Shown: piece after piece, positions 8,621 to 19,770 of the stretch
Numbering within the stretch: position 1 is the stretch's first letter
How the letters are laid out: every line of letters starts with the position of its first letter
Source: Mastigamoeba balamuthi
Taxonomy: Eukaryota; Evosea; Mastigamoebida; Mastigamoebidae
Assembly (NCBI GenBank): GCA_902651635.1
Contig: CACRSC010000018.1
Span: forward strand, 723,397-769,194
Length of the DNA: 45,798 nt
Reading direction: 5' to 3'
The notes under the pieces: generated by a model
What the model was told of the DNA's origin: nothing
What the model saw: the letters and a program-made list of their open reading frames with translations, nothing else
Database searches by the model: none
Made by a program: the position numbers and the translations under genes

Positions 8621-9722
8621 TTAGCGCAGTGCGATGTCGACGCCCCCTATTTGAATGGCGGCACGGATGGCGCGCGGCTTGTTGGCGTCGACCCTGAGCA
8701 CCGCCGAGCGCGTCCTGGCGAGCTCCGAGGTGCGGAGCTGCCAGTCGGCCTCGCGGCCGTACGAGGCCTCCGAGGCCCACCTGAAGGTGAGCAGTACCTC
8801 GTCACCGTTGCCCGCGACGCGCGCCTGACCCACGAGGGTCACGTTGCGCGAGTAGAGCATCCCTGTTGCGCAGGGCCCCCGCCGATTAGGTCTGGGCGTA
8901 ATAGCACAGGGTGGTTGCTACGCGACCGTTGAGGGAGAGCGGCCCCCCGCACTCGTTGATCGTGAACATGAAGCCCAGCTGCGGGTCGACAAACGCCGGG
9001 CGCAGCACCTCCTCCATGCCCAGCTCCCACGGCAGGTCCTCTGTCCTGCGCCTGTCCGCCGCCCGCGCGAACCTGACGCCGCCCGAGCGGCCGGCGGGCC
9101 TCGGCCCCACGTCGACCTCGTCGTCGGGCGCCTCGGGCGCCTCCGGGGCCTCGGCGGCGTCCGCGGCGCCCGAGATGCTGAGCCCGCGCCGCACGAGGCG
9201 CTGCACGAGCTTGGCGCGCGCCTCGCGGATGGGCAGCAGCTGGCGCACAAACTCGGGGCGCCCGCCGCCGCCGATGCCGCTGGGCAGGTACTGCTCGGCC
9301 CACGACTCCCACAGCTGCGCGTCGTCGCGCGCCACCGCCCTCCACGAGCGGCACACCGCTGCGAGGCTCGTCCACTCCCAGGGCCCCACGTGCCCAAAGA
9401 CGACGCGCAGCACCTCAGGCGTGAGCGCCTCGTGCACGAGGCCCTCGCGCACGAGGTTCCGCTGCTCCTCCTCGGTGCTCGAGCGCGGCGACGTGTCCGT
9501 GCTCGAGCTCGCGTCGTAGTCGTCGAAGAGGATGCGCGTGCACTCGTCCGCCCGCATCGCCCCCAGGTCGAGGTTGAACGACGCCGGCACCCCGCGCGCG
9601 CGCCCGCATCTCCGCTGTGTGTCCTCGCTGCCTGAACTGGTGCTGCTGCTGCTGCTGTGCGCTAACCGCCCTCCGGTGGCTCTGCTCGCGACCTTGTGCA
9701 AGAGCTTCGCAGCCGCTCGCAT
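8621..9722 (-). CDS. F-box protein (345 aa, two exons)
   Basis: Exons 9722-8927 and 8862-8621; the intron (8926-8863) has GT...AG and restores ...SLNGMLYSR..., which matches the paralog at 10219. The ATG at 9722 is the first that gives the N-terminus shared with that paralog (MRAAAKLLHK). Residues about 85-130 are an F-box: LTPEVLRVVFGHVGPWEWTS followed by LAAVCRSWRAVARDDAQLWE. Such proteins bind Skp1 and recruit substrates to SCF ubiquitin ligases. The part after the F-box has an Ala/Glu/Pro-rich stretch and a conserved module with GFMFTINECGGPLSLNG and NVTLVGQARV that I do not recognise; it may be a beta-rich substrate-binding domain. Ser-rich region near the N-terminus. It shares a divergent promoter with its paralog. 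Confidence 0.82.
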
Positions 9723-10218
9723 ACTGTATCGGAGGCGCTGCGATTCTCTTGCCGGAACCAAAGGTTGCCGGGGCGCGCTGACTCCCTCAGGGCTCGGTAG
9801 GTTCGGGAGGTGCGCGGGCGATAGGAAACACGGACGGGGCGAGAAATATAACAAAATCGGTATAATCCCGAGTGAAAGAAACGTGCAGAAAACTCGTGGA
9901 AATTTGGCGTGTTGGTGATACACCACAGACGTCAGCTGCCCCGATGGGGCCATGGGCCCCGCCGTGCCCCGCATCCGCCCCGGCTGCCGAGACGGCACGA
10001 GATAAGAGATGCTATCTGCTCCCCCAATTTTCGCTGAGTTTTCTCCGAGGCCGCCAGTTTTCTACGAGTTTTCGTTCCACATTCACCAGCCCCACCAAAT
10101 CGGGATCTGCTCAGTCCAAACTTTGCCCGCATAGCCCAGGCACCCCGGTGTCCCGGTGTCGCTTTCGCAATCCCTCCCCTGGACCCCTCTTTGGGGCCTC
10201 TTCGTCGCCTGTTCTTCA
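9723..10218. promoter_or_regulatory. Divergent promoter between the F-box paralogs
   Basis: This 496-bp gap feeds two divergent genes. It holds mirrored elements: GAAAACTCGT at 9888-9897 and its reverse complement ACGAGTTTTC at 10064-10073, each roughly 155-165 bp from its own ATG, with T-rich GTTTTC repeats around 10030-10075. This fits a promoter copied along with the genes in an inverted duplication. No TATA box is assigned. Confidence 0.45.
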
Positions 10219-11294
10219 ATGCGGGGCGCCAAAGAACTGCTCTGCGCAGTAAAGACGTGCCTCTTGCGCAAACGTTCTTCCAAGCAGAGAGAAGCCGCCT
10301 CGTCTGCGGCGGCTCCCTTTGGGCTCGACCTGCTCTCGCTGCGCCGCGACGCGGGCACCACCGTGCTCTTCGACGACTACGGGGCGCCGCCGCCCGAGCA
10401 GCCCCGGCGCGCGGAATCTGCGGACACGCCGCCCGCCCCCCGGCCTGCAGCTGCGCTGCCACCGGCGAGGCGGCGCTGACGCGCGAGGTCCTGCGCGAGG
10501 TCTTCTCGCGGCTCGGGCCCTGGCAGTGGGCGACCCTCGCCTCGGTGTGCCGCTCGTGGCGCGCCGTCGCCCGCGACGACGAGCAGCTGTGGAGGGCGTG
10601 GGCCGCGGCGCACCTGCCGCTGCTCGCTCTGCGCGGCGGCGACGGGGCGGCCCACCCGCGCGTCCAGTTCGTCTCGGCGCTCGCCGGGGTCCGCGACGCC
10701 CGCAGCGCGCTGCTGCTGCGCCTGTGCAAGCGCGGGCGGATGATGATCCGCAGGGACGACGACGACGACGACGACGACATGGAGTTCGGGCTCAGGCTCG
10801 GCCGCAGCGGCGCCGTCAGGTTCGCCAAGGCGCCGGCGTGCCGCGGCGAGCCGTGGGCGCTCGGCATGCACGAGGTGCTGCACCCCGAGGACGCGCCGCC
10901 GCAGCTGGGGTTCATGTTCTCGATCCTCGAGTGCGGAGGCCCCATGTCCTTCTCGGGTGCGCGCGCGCCGTCCGCGGGGTGGACCCGAATGCACCCGAAT
11001 TCGCATTGCAATGCAGCCCGGAAAACCGAACCTGACCGGTTTACGCAACGCGCAGGGATGACGTACTCGAGGTCTCTGACGCTGGTGGGCTACGCGCGCG
11101 CTGTCGGGAAGGGCGGGGCGCTGCAACTGGCGGTCAAGTGGGCCTCGGAGACGTCGTACGGGTGCGAGCAGGCGAGGTGGGAGCTCGACACCTCGCAGAT
11201 CGCCAGGGAGGCTGTGCTGCGCGTCGACGCCACGCAGCCTCGCAGGCTCGCAGGCCTGATCCGCCTCGGCGGCGTCAACATCGAGCTGTGCTGA
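10219..11294 (+). pseudogene. F-box paralog with a frameshift in a C-run
   Basis: Start ATG 10219 gives MRGAKELLCAVK, and the frame runs through TTVLFDDYGAPPPE (paralog: RILFDDYDASSS) but hits a stop at 10479. The F-box continues in another frame from about 10440: LTREVLREVFSRLGPWQWAT and LASVCRSWRAVARDD. No GT-AG pair bridges the two frames; the switch falls in or near the C-run at 10435-10441, so a one-base indel (real or sequencing error) is likely. The remaining structure is intact: intron 10957-11055 (GT...AG) joins SFSG to MTYSRSLTLVG, and the end (GLIRLGGVNIELC) matches the sister gene. An Asp repeat (GAC)n lies at about 10756-10779. If the indel is an error this is a normal F-box gene. 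Confidence 0.75.
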
Positions 11295-11599
11295 CCCGCC
11301 GGGGCGCCACACAAGCGACCGCGGACATCCCTCCACATCTACTCTCGGGGCCACCGCCGGTGTTCGAGACCCGTTGGTGCCGCACCTCGCGCGCTCGTCA
11401 CCTGTACACAGTTGAGTCGAGGTGCTTTAGTGGCTTGGAGACGCTGTACCCCTCGAACACTCCCGCTTATACTCAAAACAATACATGCATCGTTCGCCGT
11501 GTTTTGACCTTTGTGGGGCGCTCTCTTAGGCCAGATATTTTGGCCCTTGATACGCAAATCCAGCGCGACGCGGCTGTTGTTATTCGATCTCCGCCCAGG
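11295..11599. other. Intergenic region, no gene seen
   Basis: About 305 bases between the F-box paralog and PIG-Q. Open frames cross it but show no protein-like text. It should hold the PIG-Q promoter; a CAATACATGCAT stretch near 11478 is the only AT-rich patch. Confidence 0.4.
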
Positions 11600-13007
11600 A
11601 TGTGCGCCGCGATGCTGCTGTGGCCTGACGACCTGAGGGTCTCGTCCCCCTCCCTGGTTGTTGGGTGGCGGTCGCCCTCGTCCTCGGCCCTCGTCGCCTG
11701 CGCTCTGGTCCCCACGTCGTTTGCCGAGGCCTCTCTCTCCTCGCTGCGCGGCTTCGCCTCTGCCCCCGCCGTCATCGCCACCGCCTCCCCCAAGGCCTGC
11801 AAGGGCTCGCGCAAAGGCCTCCCGGTGATCATGTGCGACGACAAGGGGGCGTTCGCCACGTGTGAGCCGCCCATGACCGTCGTCATGTACAGCCCGCCGT
11901 CCCCGTTCACTCGCCTGCACTCGCTCGGCGCTCTGGAAGACGAGACCGACGCCTTCTCTCTCGTAAGAGCAGCCAGCCCCTCCACTCCCTCGCACGTGGG
12001 CTCACGCGAGCGCGTAGGCCAGCTGCTGTTTGCCGCTGCGGCAGGCGCTGAGCAGCAACGGGCAGCCCAAGCCCCCTGCACAGCTCCCGCGGAGAGCACT
12101 GCGGGGGTCGCCGTGGCTGCTTCCCCCAGCCGTGGCCGCGCACTCGTATCTGGCCGCTGCCCTGGCAGCGTCGGCAAGCGCATCGGCTGTCGTCAGGGAG
12201 AAGGCTGCGCTCGTGGACTCGATCGCTCCCGCGTCGCCACGGGCCCACACGGCCGACGCGTGCGCTGCGCACAGGATCGTTGCTGGGGCGCGCACGAGGG
12301 CGACGCTCGACAGAGTACTCGGCGTGGCTGCGATGCTCGCCATAGCTCTGACCCTCGAGGCGACGTCTGCGACCCTGTCTCGCGCGTTCGGGGCCAACAG
12401 AGCCGCGCAAACGGCGCTGCTGTCGTGGGTCGGGTCGTGTATACCCGCAGGGGTCAAGCTGAACGTCGGTATGTGCTCCCTTCTGGCCAGAACGACATCC
12501 CGGCTTGTTGCTGCGACCGACGTGGTCCCAATCACCGCGAGGATTGTCGTTTCTGTGCTCGGCCTGTGCTGTGGTCTCTGCGGCCTCAGCACAGCCCTCG
12601 CACTGGCTGCTGATCTATGCTGGGTGCAGGGCATTGCCGTGGCAACTGCTGTGGTTTCGGCGCTACACTCGGCGCACCTCTCGCTGCTTATATCTCTGTG
12701 GCGACTGATGCGTGGGCGGAAGCGCAATCCGCTCCGTGGGAACAGGGTGGACTCGCACGTGTACCCGCTGGACGAGATGCTCCTGGGGAACATCGCATTT
12801 GTTGCTGCATGCCTTCTGTATCCGACAACATTCGCGTTCTGGGCGGTGCTAAAGGTCCTTGTTCTCCCCTCTTTGGTGTTGTCGGCAGTGCTGAGCTATG
12901 GGTCTCGAGCTGTCGGTTTGGTGCCACAAAAGGTGCGCCATCAGTGCCTGTCATTGCAGTATGATCACACTGAGAAGAACGGAACCACAGTCCTCTGTGT
13001 ACACTGA
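11600..13007 (+). CDS. PIGQ: PIG-Q / GPI1 subunit of GPI-GlcNAc transferase (about 450 aa)
   Basis: Exon 1 is 11600-11962; the intron starts GTAAGA at 11963 and ends at either 12017 or 12044 (both phase 0), and exon 2 ends at TGA 13007. Exon 2 carries the Gpi1 family signature: RGRKRNPLRGNRVDSHVYPL, then DEMLLGNIAFVAACLLYPTT, with several membrane segments before it (for example RIVVSVLGLCCGLCGLSTAL). PIG-Q stabilises the ER complex that adds GlcNAc to phosphatidylinositol, the first step of GPI-anchor synthesis. The N-terminal exon is weakly conserved; its start is the first Met after about 300 bases of gene-free sequence. An AATAAA lies 5 bases after the stop. The presence of this enzyme supports the GPI tails predicted on the nearby secreted proteins. 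Confidence 0.8.
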
Positions 13008-13011
13008 CAAC

Positions 13012-13017
13012 AATAAA
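13012..13017 (+). terminator. AATAAA polyadenylation signal of PIG-Q
   Basis: AATAAA five bases after the PIG-Q stop codon, the shortest stop-to-signal distance in the window. Confidence 0.5.
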
Positions 13018-13134
13018 AGAAATTGGCCACTCCAAGGTCTGTTATACGGTATCTACCATCGAATGGAGCTATCCACCAGTGAAGAGCAAACAATGATGAT
13101 GCTCTTGGTATTTGGGGAAGAAGGTAATGTAGTA

Positions 13135-13205
13135 TCCGAAGTGGTGTAGTTGGTAACATAAGCGGCTCTCACCTGCTTGCCCCGGGTTCGATTCCCGGCT
13201 TCGGA
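13135..13205 (+). tRNA. tRNA-Glu (anticodon CTC)
   Basis: A full cloverleaf of 71 nt can be drawn. Acceptor stem TCCGAAG/CTTCGGA pairs 7 of 7. The D arm is GTGT...ACAT with loop AGTTGGTA. The anticodon stem AGCGG/CTGCT (one G-T) holds the loop CTCTCAC with anticodon CTC. The T arm CCGGG-TTCGATT-CCCGG is canonical. There is no intron and no encoded CCA. A T5 run at 13208-13212 is the Pol III terminator. Loop and T-arm match eukaryotic tRNA-Glu. Confidence 0.95.
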
Positions 13206-13387
13206 ACTTTTTCCAAGTGTGCTTGTGTATACCTTTTCGGCTCTGGTATCCGTGGAGCGCTACTGCGACGCCAGCAAAACAATTGGTGCGTGTACAGAGG
13301 GAAACGTGAACTCCGTTCAGAGAAAGGCAGGCGCCTAAATCAACTCTGGATTTTCCGGGTGACCAAAAATCTTTCTTCGTGATTGCA

Positions 13388-16300
13388 ATGAGCGCGTTGA
13401 AAAGGTCAGCGGAGGGGCAAGAAGCCTCCGAGGCAGCCCCGCCGACGTGGAAGAGCGACGAGGAGTCGAGCGAGGAGGACGTCGCAGCCACCGAGGAGGA
13501 GGAGACCCGCGCGCCCGCGGACCTCCTCGTCTTCCACATCGACTCTTTCTCCAAACAGAAGAAGCCCAAGATCTACAGCGAATCCAAGACCCTCGGCGAA
13601 TACAAATGGTCCGCCGCCCCCCTCACGCGTCCAAAAACCCAGCGGCGCCCCCTCTGAGCGCCACCCGCGCGCCCCGGGCAGGCGGCTGATGGTGTTCCCG
13701 AGGGGGAACAAGACGGACCTGTTCCTGGGGGCCTACGTGGAGATCTGCAACGCCGCTGAGCTGAAGCCCGGCTGGCAGCTGCACGCGCGCTTCATGATCG
13801 AGGCCACCAACCACGTCGACTCGCTCAACACGCTGCGCCACGGTGCGCCTGTGCCCGCCCGCCCCTCCCCCCCTCCTCGCGGGCTCTGGCCTGACGCGCG
13901 GGGCGCGCAGAGTGCGCGCACACGTTCAACGCGAGGGAGATGGACTGGGGCTGGCAGACGTTCGTGCGGCTGACAGAGCTGACGGACAAGAGCTCGGGGT
14001 TCATCAAGGACGACGGGGTGACGCTCGTGGCGTCGATGGAGAAGCTGCCGGACCCGCCTGCGTTCGGGTCGAGCTCGATGTACGACAGCCGCAACGAGAC
14101 GGGGTACGTGGGGCTGCGCAACCAGGGCGCCACGTGCTACATGAACTCGCTGCTCGAGGCGCTGTACCACACGACGGCCCTCACGAGCGCCGTGTTCCAG
14201 CTGCCGACGGACACGGACGAGCCGACCAAGAGCATGCCGCTGGCGCTGCAGCGAGTGTTCTTCGGGCTCAAGTACTCGCCCAAGGCCGTCAGCACCAAGG
14301 AGCTTACCAAGTCGTTCGGGTGGGACACGTACGAGTCGTTCACGCAGCACGACGTGCAGGAGCTCAACAGGGTGCTCTGCGACAACCTCGAGAGCAAGAT
14401 GAAGGGCACGCCCGCCGAGGGCACGATCCAGAAGCTCTTCTGCGGCAAGGTGAAGAACTTCATCAAGTGCCTCGACATCGAGTTCGAGTCGTCGAGGGAG
14501 GAGCAGTTCTACGACCTCGCGCTCAACGTCAAGGACTGCAAGGACATCTACGCCTCGTTTGACAAGTACACCGAGACGGAGACGCTCGACGGCGACAACA
14601 AGTACGCCGCCGAGGGCCACGGGCTGCAGAGGGCGCGCAAGGGCACGACGTTCATGGAGTTCCCTCAGGTGCTGCACCTGCAGCTCAAGCGCTGGGAGTA
14701 CGACCCCATGCGCGACTCGATGGTCAAGGTCAACGACAGGTTCGAGTTCCCCGTCACCCTCGACCTCGAGCGCTACCTCGACGAGTCCGCCCCTCGCGTC
14801 CCCTGCACCTACCAGCTCCACGCGTGCGTCGCGCTTGCACCGCTGCCGCCCAGACCACTGAGGCTCTCTTTGCGCAGAGTGCTGATCCACAGCGGCGACG
14901 TGAACGGAGGGCACTACTACGTGTTCTGCAGGCCGAAGCAGGCCAACGCGTGGTACAGGTTCGACGACGAGCGCGTGTCCAAGGTGCGCCTGCGCGAGAT
15001 CTTCGAGGAGAGCTATGGCGGCGACAAGGAGTTCGCGTACCACGACGGCTTCGGCCGCAAGATCACGTCGTTCACCAAGCGCTTCACCAACGCCTGTGCG
15101 CCAGCCCGACCCCCGCAGCACCCACTTTGATCTCAACGAGGTGCCACTCTGGTCCAGACATGCTGGTGTATGTCAGGGTGCAGGACATTCCCAACGTGAT
15201 GTTCAAGCTGAGGTCCAAGTCCATCCCGCTGCATCTGCACAAGAGGTTTGCCTCGGACATGGAGGCGACCGAGAACAGAGAGCGGGAGCGTCTGGAGGCC
15301 TCTCAAGGTTTAGCGAAGCACCACTCCCCTGCCCTTGTGATGCATCGCACTGATTGCACTCTTGGTGCCAGTTCTCTCCGTCAAGGTCGTCAGCGAGGAC
15401 ACAATGCGCAAGCACAAGAACAGGAACGACCTCGTCGACTGGGATACTGTCGACGAGCTCAGGGTCAAGCGCACGAGCAAGATGAAGGAGGTGCGCGCGG
15501 TGGTCGCGCAGCACTTCGGGGTCCACCCGCTGCGCGTGCGCATGTGGTCCTTCACCATGCGCCAGAACAACACCATCAGGCCCGACGAGCTTCTACCCAT
15601 GTCCGTCGACGACAAGTCTGTGGAGGCGTTCCTCTTCCAGAAGAAGCCCGAGCTTCGCCTGTTCGCCGAGGTGGCACCCAAGGACGTGCCTGCCAACTTC
15701 GAGGGAACCGTGCGTGTCTTGCCACTAGCCTGCTTTCGAGTGATGGTGACAAATGCGCCATGAAAGGACAAAGAGGTCGCTACTCTGCTGTCGCAGTTCT
15801 GGCCGCAGCCCACGCAGGACGAGGTAATGCTGTTCGTTAAGGAATATGTCCCACTGGAGAACACCTTGAGGTGCGCTTCATTGCGATTTCCGTCCCTGGC
15901 CCCGTCTTTCTGACACCGTTGCTTGGCAGGTTTGTGGGCAGAGCGTTCCTGAGGAAGGACACCAAGGGGGCCACGGCGATGAACTACGCGCGCATGCTCG
16001 CGGGCATACCGGACAACGATCCTGTGGCGGTGTACGAAGAGGTCAGGCGCGAGCTCGTGCCTCCACTGTGCCTCTCGAAGACGCTGAACGAGTCGGAGAT
16101 CGGGAACGGAGGCAAGAGACCCACTTCTGCCTGTATCGTCTCCTGACTGGCCTCCTCGCAGACATACTGATCATCCAGCGCGTCGTCGAGCTGCCGGAGA
16201 AGCCCGTTCCCGAGAAGTTCCTCACGGCGCCCGAGTTCCTCACCTTTCTGCACATCAGCGTGACGGTGCGCTTCCGCGACTACGCCAAGTACAAGGAGGG

Positions 16301-17354
16301 CGAGGCGAAGGAAGACGGTACGTGCCCCCCCCCGCACCCGCACTGGCGCATTGACCCGAACTGACTTTTCGACGCAGCGTTCAAACTACCGATGACGAAG
16401 AAGACGACGTACGACGTTATTGTGGAGCGTGCCGCTGCTGCGCTGGGAGAGGGCGTGCAGCCAACGCACATACGCCTGTGGCCTAGCAGCTACAGCGACG
16501 TGCCTGGTTACGAGCCTGTGAAGCGCTCGCCGGACTTGTGCCTGCAGGAGATGCTGCGGACGTACTACGGCAACGAGATGGTCAACAGTTGCGCAGACGC
16601 TCTACAGCCCCCCTCCATCTCACCTCTGCTGCTCCACCCGCCCGCAGACCTCCTGTTCTACGAGGTGCTGCAGGTGCCGCTCAGCGAGATCGAGAACAAG
16701 AAGGAGATCAAGCTCACGTGGCGCGGCTTTGACTTTGCCAAGGAGAGCCACACGTTCCTCCTCCCCAAGGACAGCTGCGTGGCCGAGGCGCTCGAGAAGG
16801 TGCGCGAGCTGCACCCCCCGCAGCCCGGGGGCAGCGGCAGGTACCGCCTGCTGGAGCTCTTCAACAGCCGCGTCTACCGCGAGATCGACGCCGAGACGAC
16901 GGTGGCGTCGCTGACGGTCTTCTCGAGCCCGACCAACTTCCTGATCGCCGAGGAGATGGCCAAGGAGGAGGCAGAGGTCCAGCCCTCGCAGTGCCGGCTC
17001 AGCGTCGTGCACTGCAGCACCGACAGCAACGGCAACGCCGAGATGTTCGGGGACCCGTTCTTCTTCGTCGTGGAGAAGGGCGCGACGCTGGCCGAGGTGA
17101 AGCCGCTGCTGCAGAAGAGGCTCGCGGTGCCCGACGAGGAGTTTGCCAAGTGGAAGTTCGCGTCGGTGATGCACATGAAGCCCGCGTTCATCGGCGACAA
17201 GGAGGTCGTGTCGGAGCGCGTGCGTGTGACCACGGGCGGGTGGGGGTCCGAGTTCCTGGGCATGTTCCACGCGGACACGACCCCCAGGTCCAAGAAGGGG
17301 AAGGAGCTCGGCAGCTATCGCTACACAGAAAGGTCCATTAAGATCAAGGGCTGA
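13388..17354 (+). CDS. USP7: USP7/HAUSP-type ubiquitin-specific protease (1139 aa, ten exons)
   Basis: Exons that keep frame and homology: 13388-13608, 13682-13842, 13911-14823, 14878-15095, 15158-15307, 15372-15709, 15767-15870, 15930-16111, 16162-16317, 16378-17354. All introns are GT-AG except the one at 16112, which begins GC (G|GCAAGA). Order: acidic N-terminus, MATH/TRAF-like domain (about 60-190, LGEYKW joined to RLMVFPRGN), USP catalytic core (about 190-500), then UBL repeats to the C-terminus, which ends SYRYTERSIKIKG as in USP7. Catalytic Cys about C203 in GATCYMNSLL; His about H444 in NGGHYYVF; Asp in YRFDDERV. Length agrees with the family (~1100 aa). It removes ubiquitin from nuclear regulators. 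An upstream in-frame ATG at 13379 would add three residues. A 22-codon insertion near 16580-16650 might be an unspliced intron. Confidence 0.93.
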
Positions 17355-17628
17355 TCATACGTAACCACAAAACAGGATTCGTCTGGGCTTTGCAATCACT
17401 TTTTCTGTGTGGACTCGAGCCGAAACAAGTGCCGGGAGGTAAGCCTCTTTGTTTCCTCAATTGCTTGCTCGCTCTTGAACCCGCGCGCCCAACGACGCAC
17501 GACCGGAGCGGTGGACGACCCCGCACGAAGACGGGGGGGCAGGTGTGGGAATCCTGTGCGCTGCGGGGCGTAGGGGAAACGGAGCGGTAGGGCAGAGGGA
17601 AGTATACGCAGGAATTCACTTGTCGGAA

Positions 17629-17922
17629 CTAGCGGAAACTCGAGGGCTCGTAGGCATCGGTGCACCTGCCCCCAGCGCGGCACAGCGGGCACGGGCACGT
17701 GCCGGTGGCTGCGGCGCCTGCGTAGCCTTCGGAGTGGAGCAGACTCTCGACGAAGAAGGGGAGCACGTCGTCGGGTCTCGAGGGCTGCGGCTGTGCGGTG
17801 CCCGAGTCCGAGCGCAACTGGCGGTTTGGCGAGCTGACCGCAGGGTGCAGTCTGTTGGCCCGTCGCTCGAGTTCATCTGCGCCCACGCCGCAGCGCAGCG
17901 GAATCGGCTTGAGCGTATCCAT
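17629..17922 (-). CDS. Small hypothetical protein (97 aa), doubtful
   Basis: A minus-strand frame starting MDTLKPIPLRCGVGADELER and ending in a Cys-rich stretch (GTCPCPLCRAGGRC). It lies in the 920-base gap between USP7 and the phosphatase gene and is not antisense to any gene called here. The Cys spacing could bind metal but no known finger is recognised. Sequence composition is consistent with coding, yet overlapping frames are also open. No homology is claimed. Confidence 0.25.
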   Translation of the reverse strand: MDTLKPIPLRCGVGADELERRANRLHPAVSSPNRQLRSDSGTAQPQPSRPDDVLPFFVESLLHSEGYAGAAATGTCPCPLCRAGGRCTDAYEPSSFR

Positions 17923-18004
17923 AACCGTTTGGACCGCGGACAGAGCGGACGGAACGAAAGCGGCGAAGAATGTGTGAAGACCGATTCTTCATTCGATAGA
18001 GGAA

Positions 18005-18184
18005 ATGTCGTCATCATCCAATAGTAAGCGCGGGTTTTCAGGACTCGAGGAGTTTTTTTCGAAACAGAGAATCCCGAGGATTGTGAGAGATGGAGTGGGA
18101 ACTATGTTGGAATATTTGTTTGTTGGCAAGTACCAACGGTGCATCACACTTTTCATCAACAAGCACAGCCGCGATCGATCTTGA
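18005..18184 (+). CDS. Small hypothetical protein (59 aa), doubtful
   Basis: ATG at 18005 opens a 59-codon frame, MSSSSNSKRGFSGLEEFF then SKQRIPRIVRDGVGTMLEYL, ending HSRDRS-TGA. It reads like protein (an amphipathic Leu/Phe-rich middle, basic ends) and is less GC-rich than its neighbours. It is divergent from the 17922 frame with 82 bases between. No family is recognised; it could be an exon of something larger. Confidence 0.27.
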   Translation: MSSSSNSKRGFSGLEEFFSKQRIPRIVRDGVGTMLEYLFVGKYQRCITLFINKHSRDRS

Positions 18185-18275
18185 GCTTTTCCTGCATACG
18201 TAAGTGGAAGGAAGAAGCGTGCAGGTCGTGCTTGGTTTGTGCATTCACTTGATTGAAATCAGAAAACGAGGCTAC

Positions 18276-19770
18276 TCAGAAGCAGATCGAGTCGAAATTG
18301 ATGGAGAGGGCCGAGCGGTACGCCGACTTGAGCGACGACAGCGGGCACCACGCCTGGGACTCGCAGCCGGAGACAGGGAGGCTCACTGGCGCCTCGTTGT
18401 GCAGCACCTGCACCAGCGGAGGCCGACCCCCGCTGCACGTGGCGAGCACAAACGCGACCGACGAGGCCATCGTGCTGATGCGCGACGTTCGCCAGAGCCT
18501 CGCCTCCCTCTGCTGTGCCGTCCACGACGCCAGCAGCGGGGTCTTGTCCTTGTAGAGCCCCAGCATCGCCATCAGCGGCATGACCGTCTCGGCGTGGGCG
18601 AACCTCAGCCTGGCCCTCGGAGCGGCGTCTGGCCCCCTCGCAGCCACGTCGTCGAGGTGCGCGACGATGGACTGCAAGAGCGGGGCGGCGATCTGCCACG
18701 CGAGGGCGGTGCCGTGCCCGCGGTCGTAGTAGGACTCGAGGTCCGCGATGTACTCGAGGTCCGACGCGTCGCTCTCGTCGAAGACCGAGCACCAGCCCTG
18801 GCCGGTGACGTTGTGGACTGTCCAGTCCCACGTGCACGCGTCCCACATCCACGCGACGGCCTTGGTGCCGGCCAGGACCGACGCCGGGATGCCGACGCGG
18901 GCCTGGAGCTTCTTGGCGATGGCTGCGTAGGCGGTGGCGGCCATCTGGTTGCGCTCCCTGTACGTCTCGGCGTTGTTCTTGACCGTCGTGTTGTACCTCG
19001 GGCAGATGTTGTAGAACGTCAGCTCGCGGTCCAGCGACAGCGACTCGGAGGTGGCGACCCACGGGCCGTCGAGCCACGCGTCAAGTCCTCCGAGCGCCCC
19101 GAGGCCGAACGCCGCAGCTGTCTGCGCCGTCCTCGGTTTCTGTTGGGAAGGGGGTGGGATGGGGAGCACCAAGAAGGCAAGAAAAGGGTCAGTCAGCACG
19201 CGACCTGAGACCCCTGGCCGACCCCATCCGCACGTAGGTGCACGTGGACACCACAGTGTTGGGCGAGTACGGCGATACAACGCGGGGGTAGTTCTGCGCG
19301 AACCTCCTTCCTATCTCCAGCAGCTCGCTCGCGCCCCTACCGACGAGATTGCGTCAGCAGGCACTCAGAGCGGCTCTCTTCAGCCGGCGGGGTGAATAGT
19401 CGAGGAAGGGGAGGGAACGGGGCAGCCGAGACCTGCGCGTGAGAGTGCCCTCGGTGGCCAGGCTGTAGCGCGAGACCCACTCGGCCATCCAGGGCTCGCG
19501 GAGGTCCGGCTCGTACTTGCGCAGCAGCAGCTCGAGCGTGGAGAGGCCGGCCATGCGGTCCGCCGTGGGCGTGCGCGAGCCGTGCCGCGTGACCGCGGAG
19601 ACGCCGGCGATGGCGCAGCCAGCGGGGGCGGCGGAAGGCCTGGCCCCGCTGTACACGTACGGCCGCGCTGTGGCGAAGTAGGCCGAGATGTCGCTGGCGT
19701 CTGCCGCCAGTGCGCACCCGCACGCCACGGCACCGAGCACGAGCACCGCGGCCACGTGGCAGCTCTGCAT
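18276..19770 (-). CDS. MINPP1: Secreted MINPP-type histidine phosphatase (434 aa, three exons)
   Basis: Exons 19770-19433, 19336-19234, 19139-18276, all GT-AG. Residues 1-22 are a signal peptide (MQSCHVAAVLVLGAVACGCA). The active site VTRHGSRTP (RHG at 62-64) gives the phospho-accepting His; the distal HAE motif lies near residue 329 (RFAHAETVMPLMAMLGLY). MINPP uses HAE where acid phosphatases use HD, so multiple inositol polyphosphate phosphatase / phytase activity is the best call. Splicing restores YSPNTVVSTCTY joined to KPRTAQTAAAFGLG, the family's conserved block. The enzyme would act in the secretory pathway or outside the cell on inositol phosphates. No ER-retention tail is seen: it ends NFDSICF. 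Confidence 0.88.

Noticed and set aside
10756-10779. (GAC)n run as a CRISPR-like or regulatory repeat
   Set aside because: It is an in-frame poly-Asp stretch inside the F-box paralog. No CRISPR arrays or spaced repeats exist anywhere in the window.
11138-12613. Single 491-codon plus-strand ORF
   Set aside because: It joins the end of the F-box paralog in a wrong frame, intergenic sequence and PIG-Q exon 1. Only 11600-11962 of it is coding by homology.
13733-15136. 467-codon ORF on the minus strand over USP7
   Set aside because: GC-rich coding sequence leaves the antisense frame free of stops. The text is Arg/Val/Leu-rich without domains, while the plus strand encodes a full USP core.
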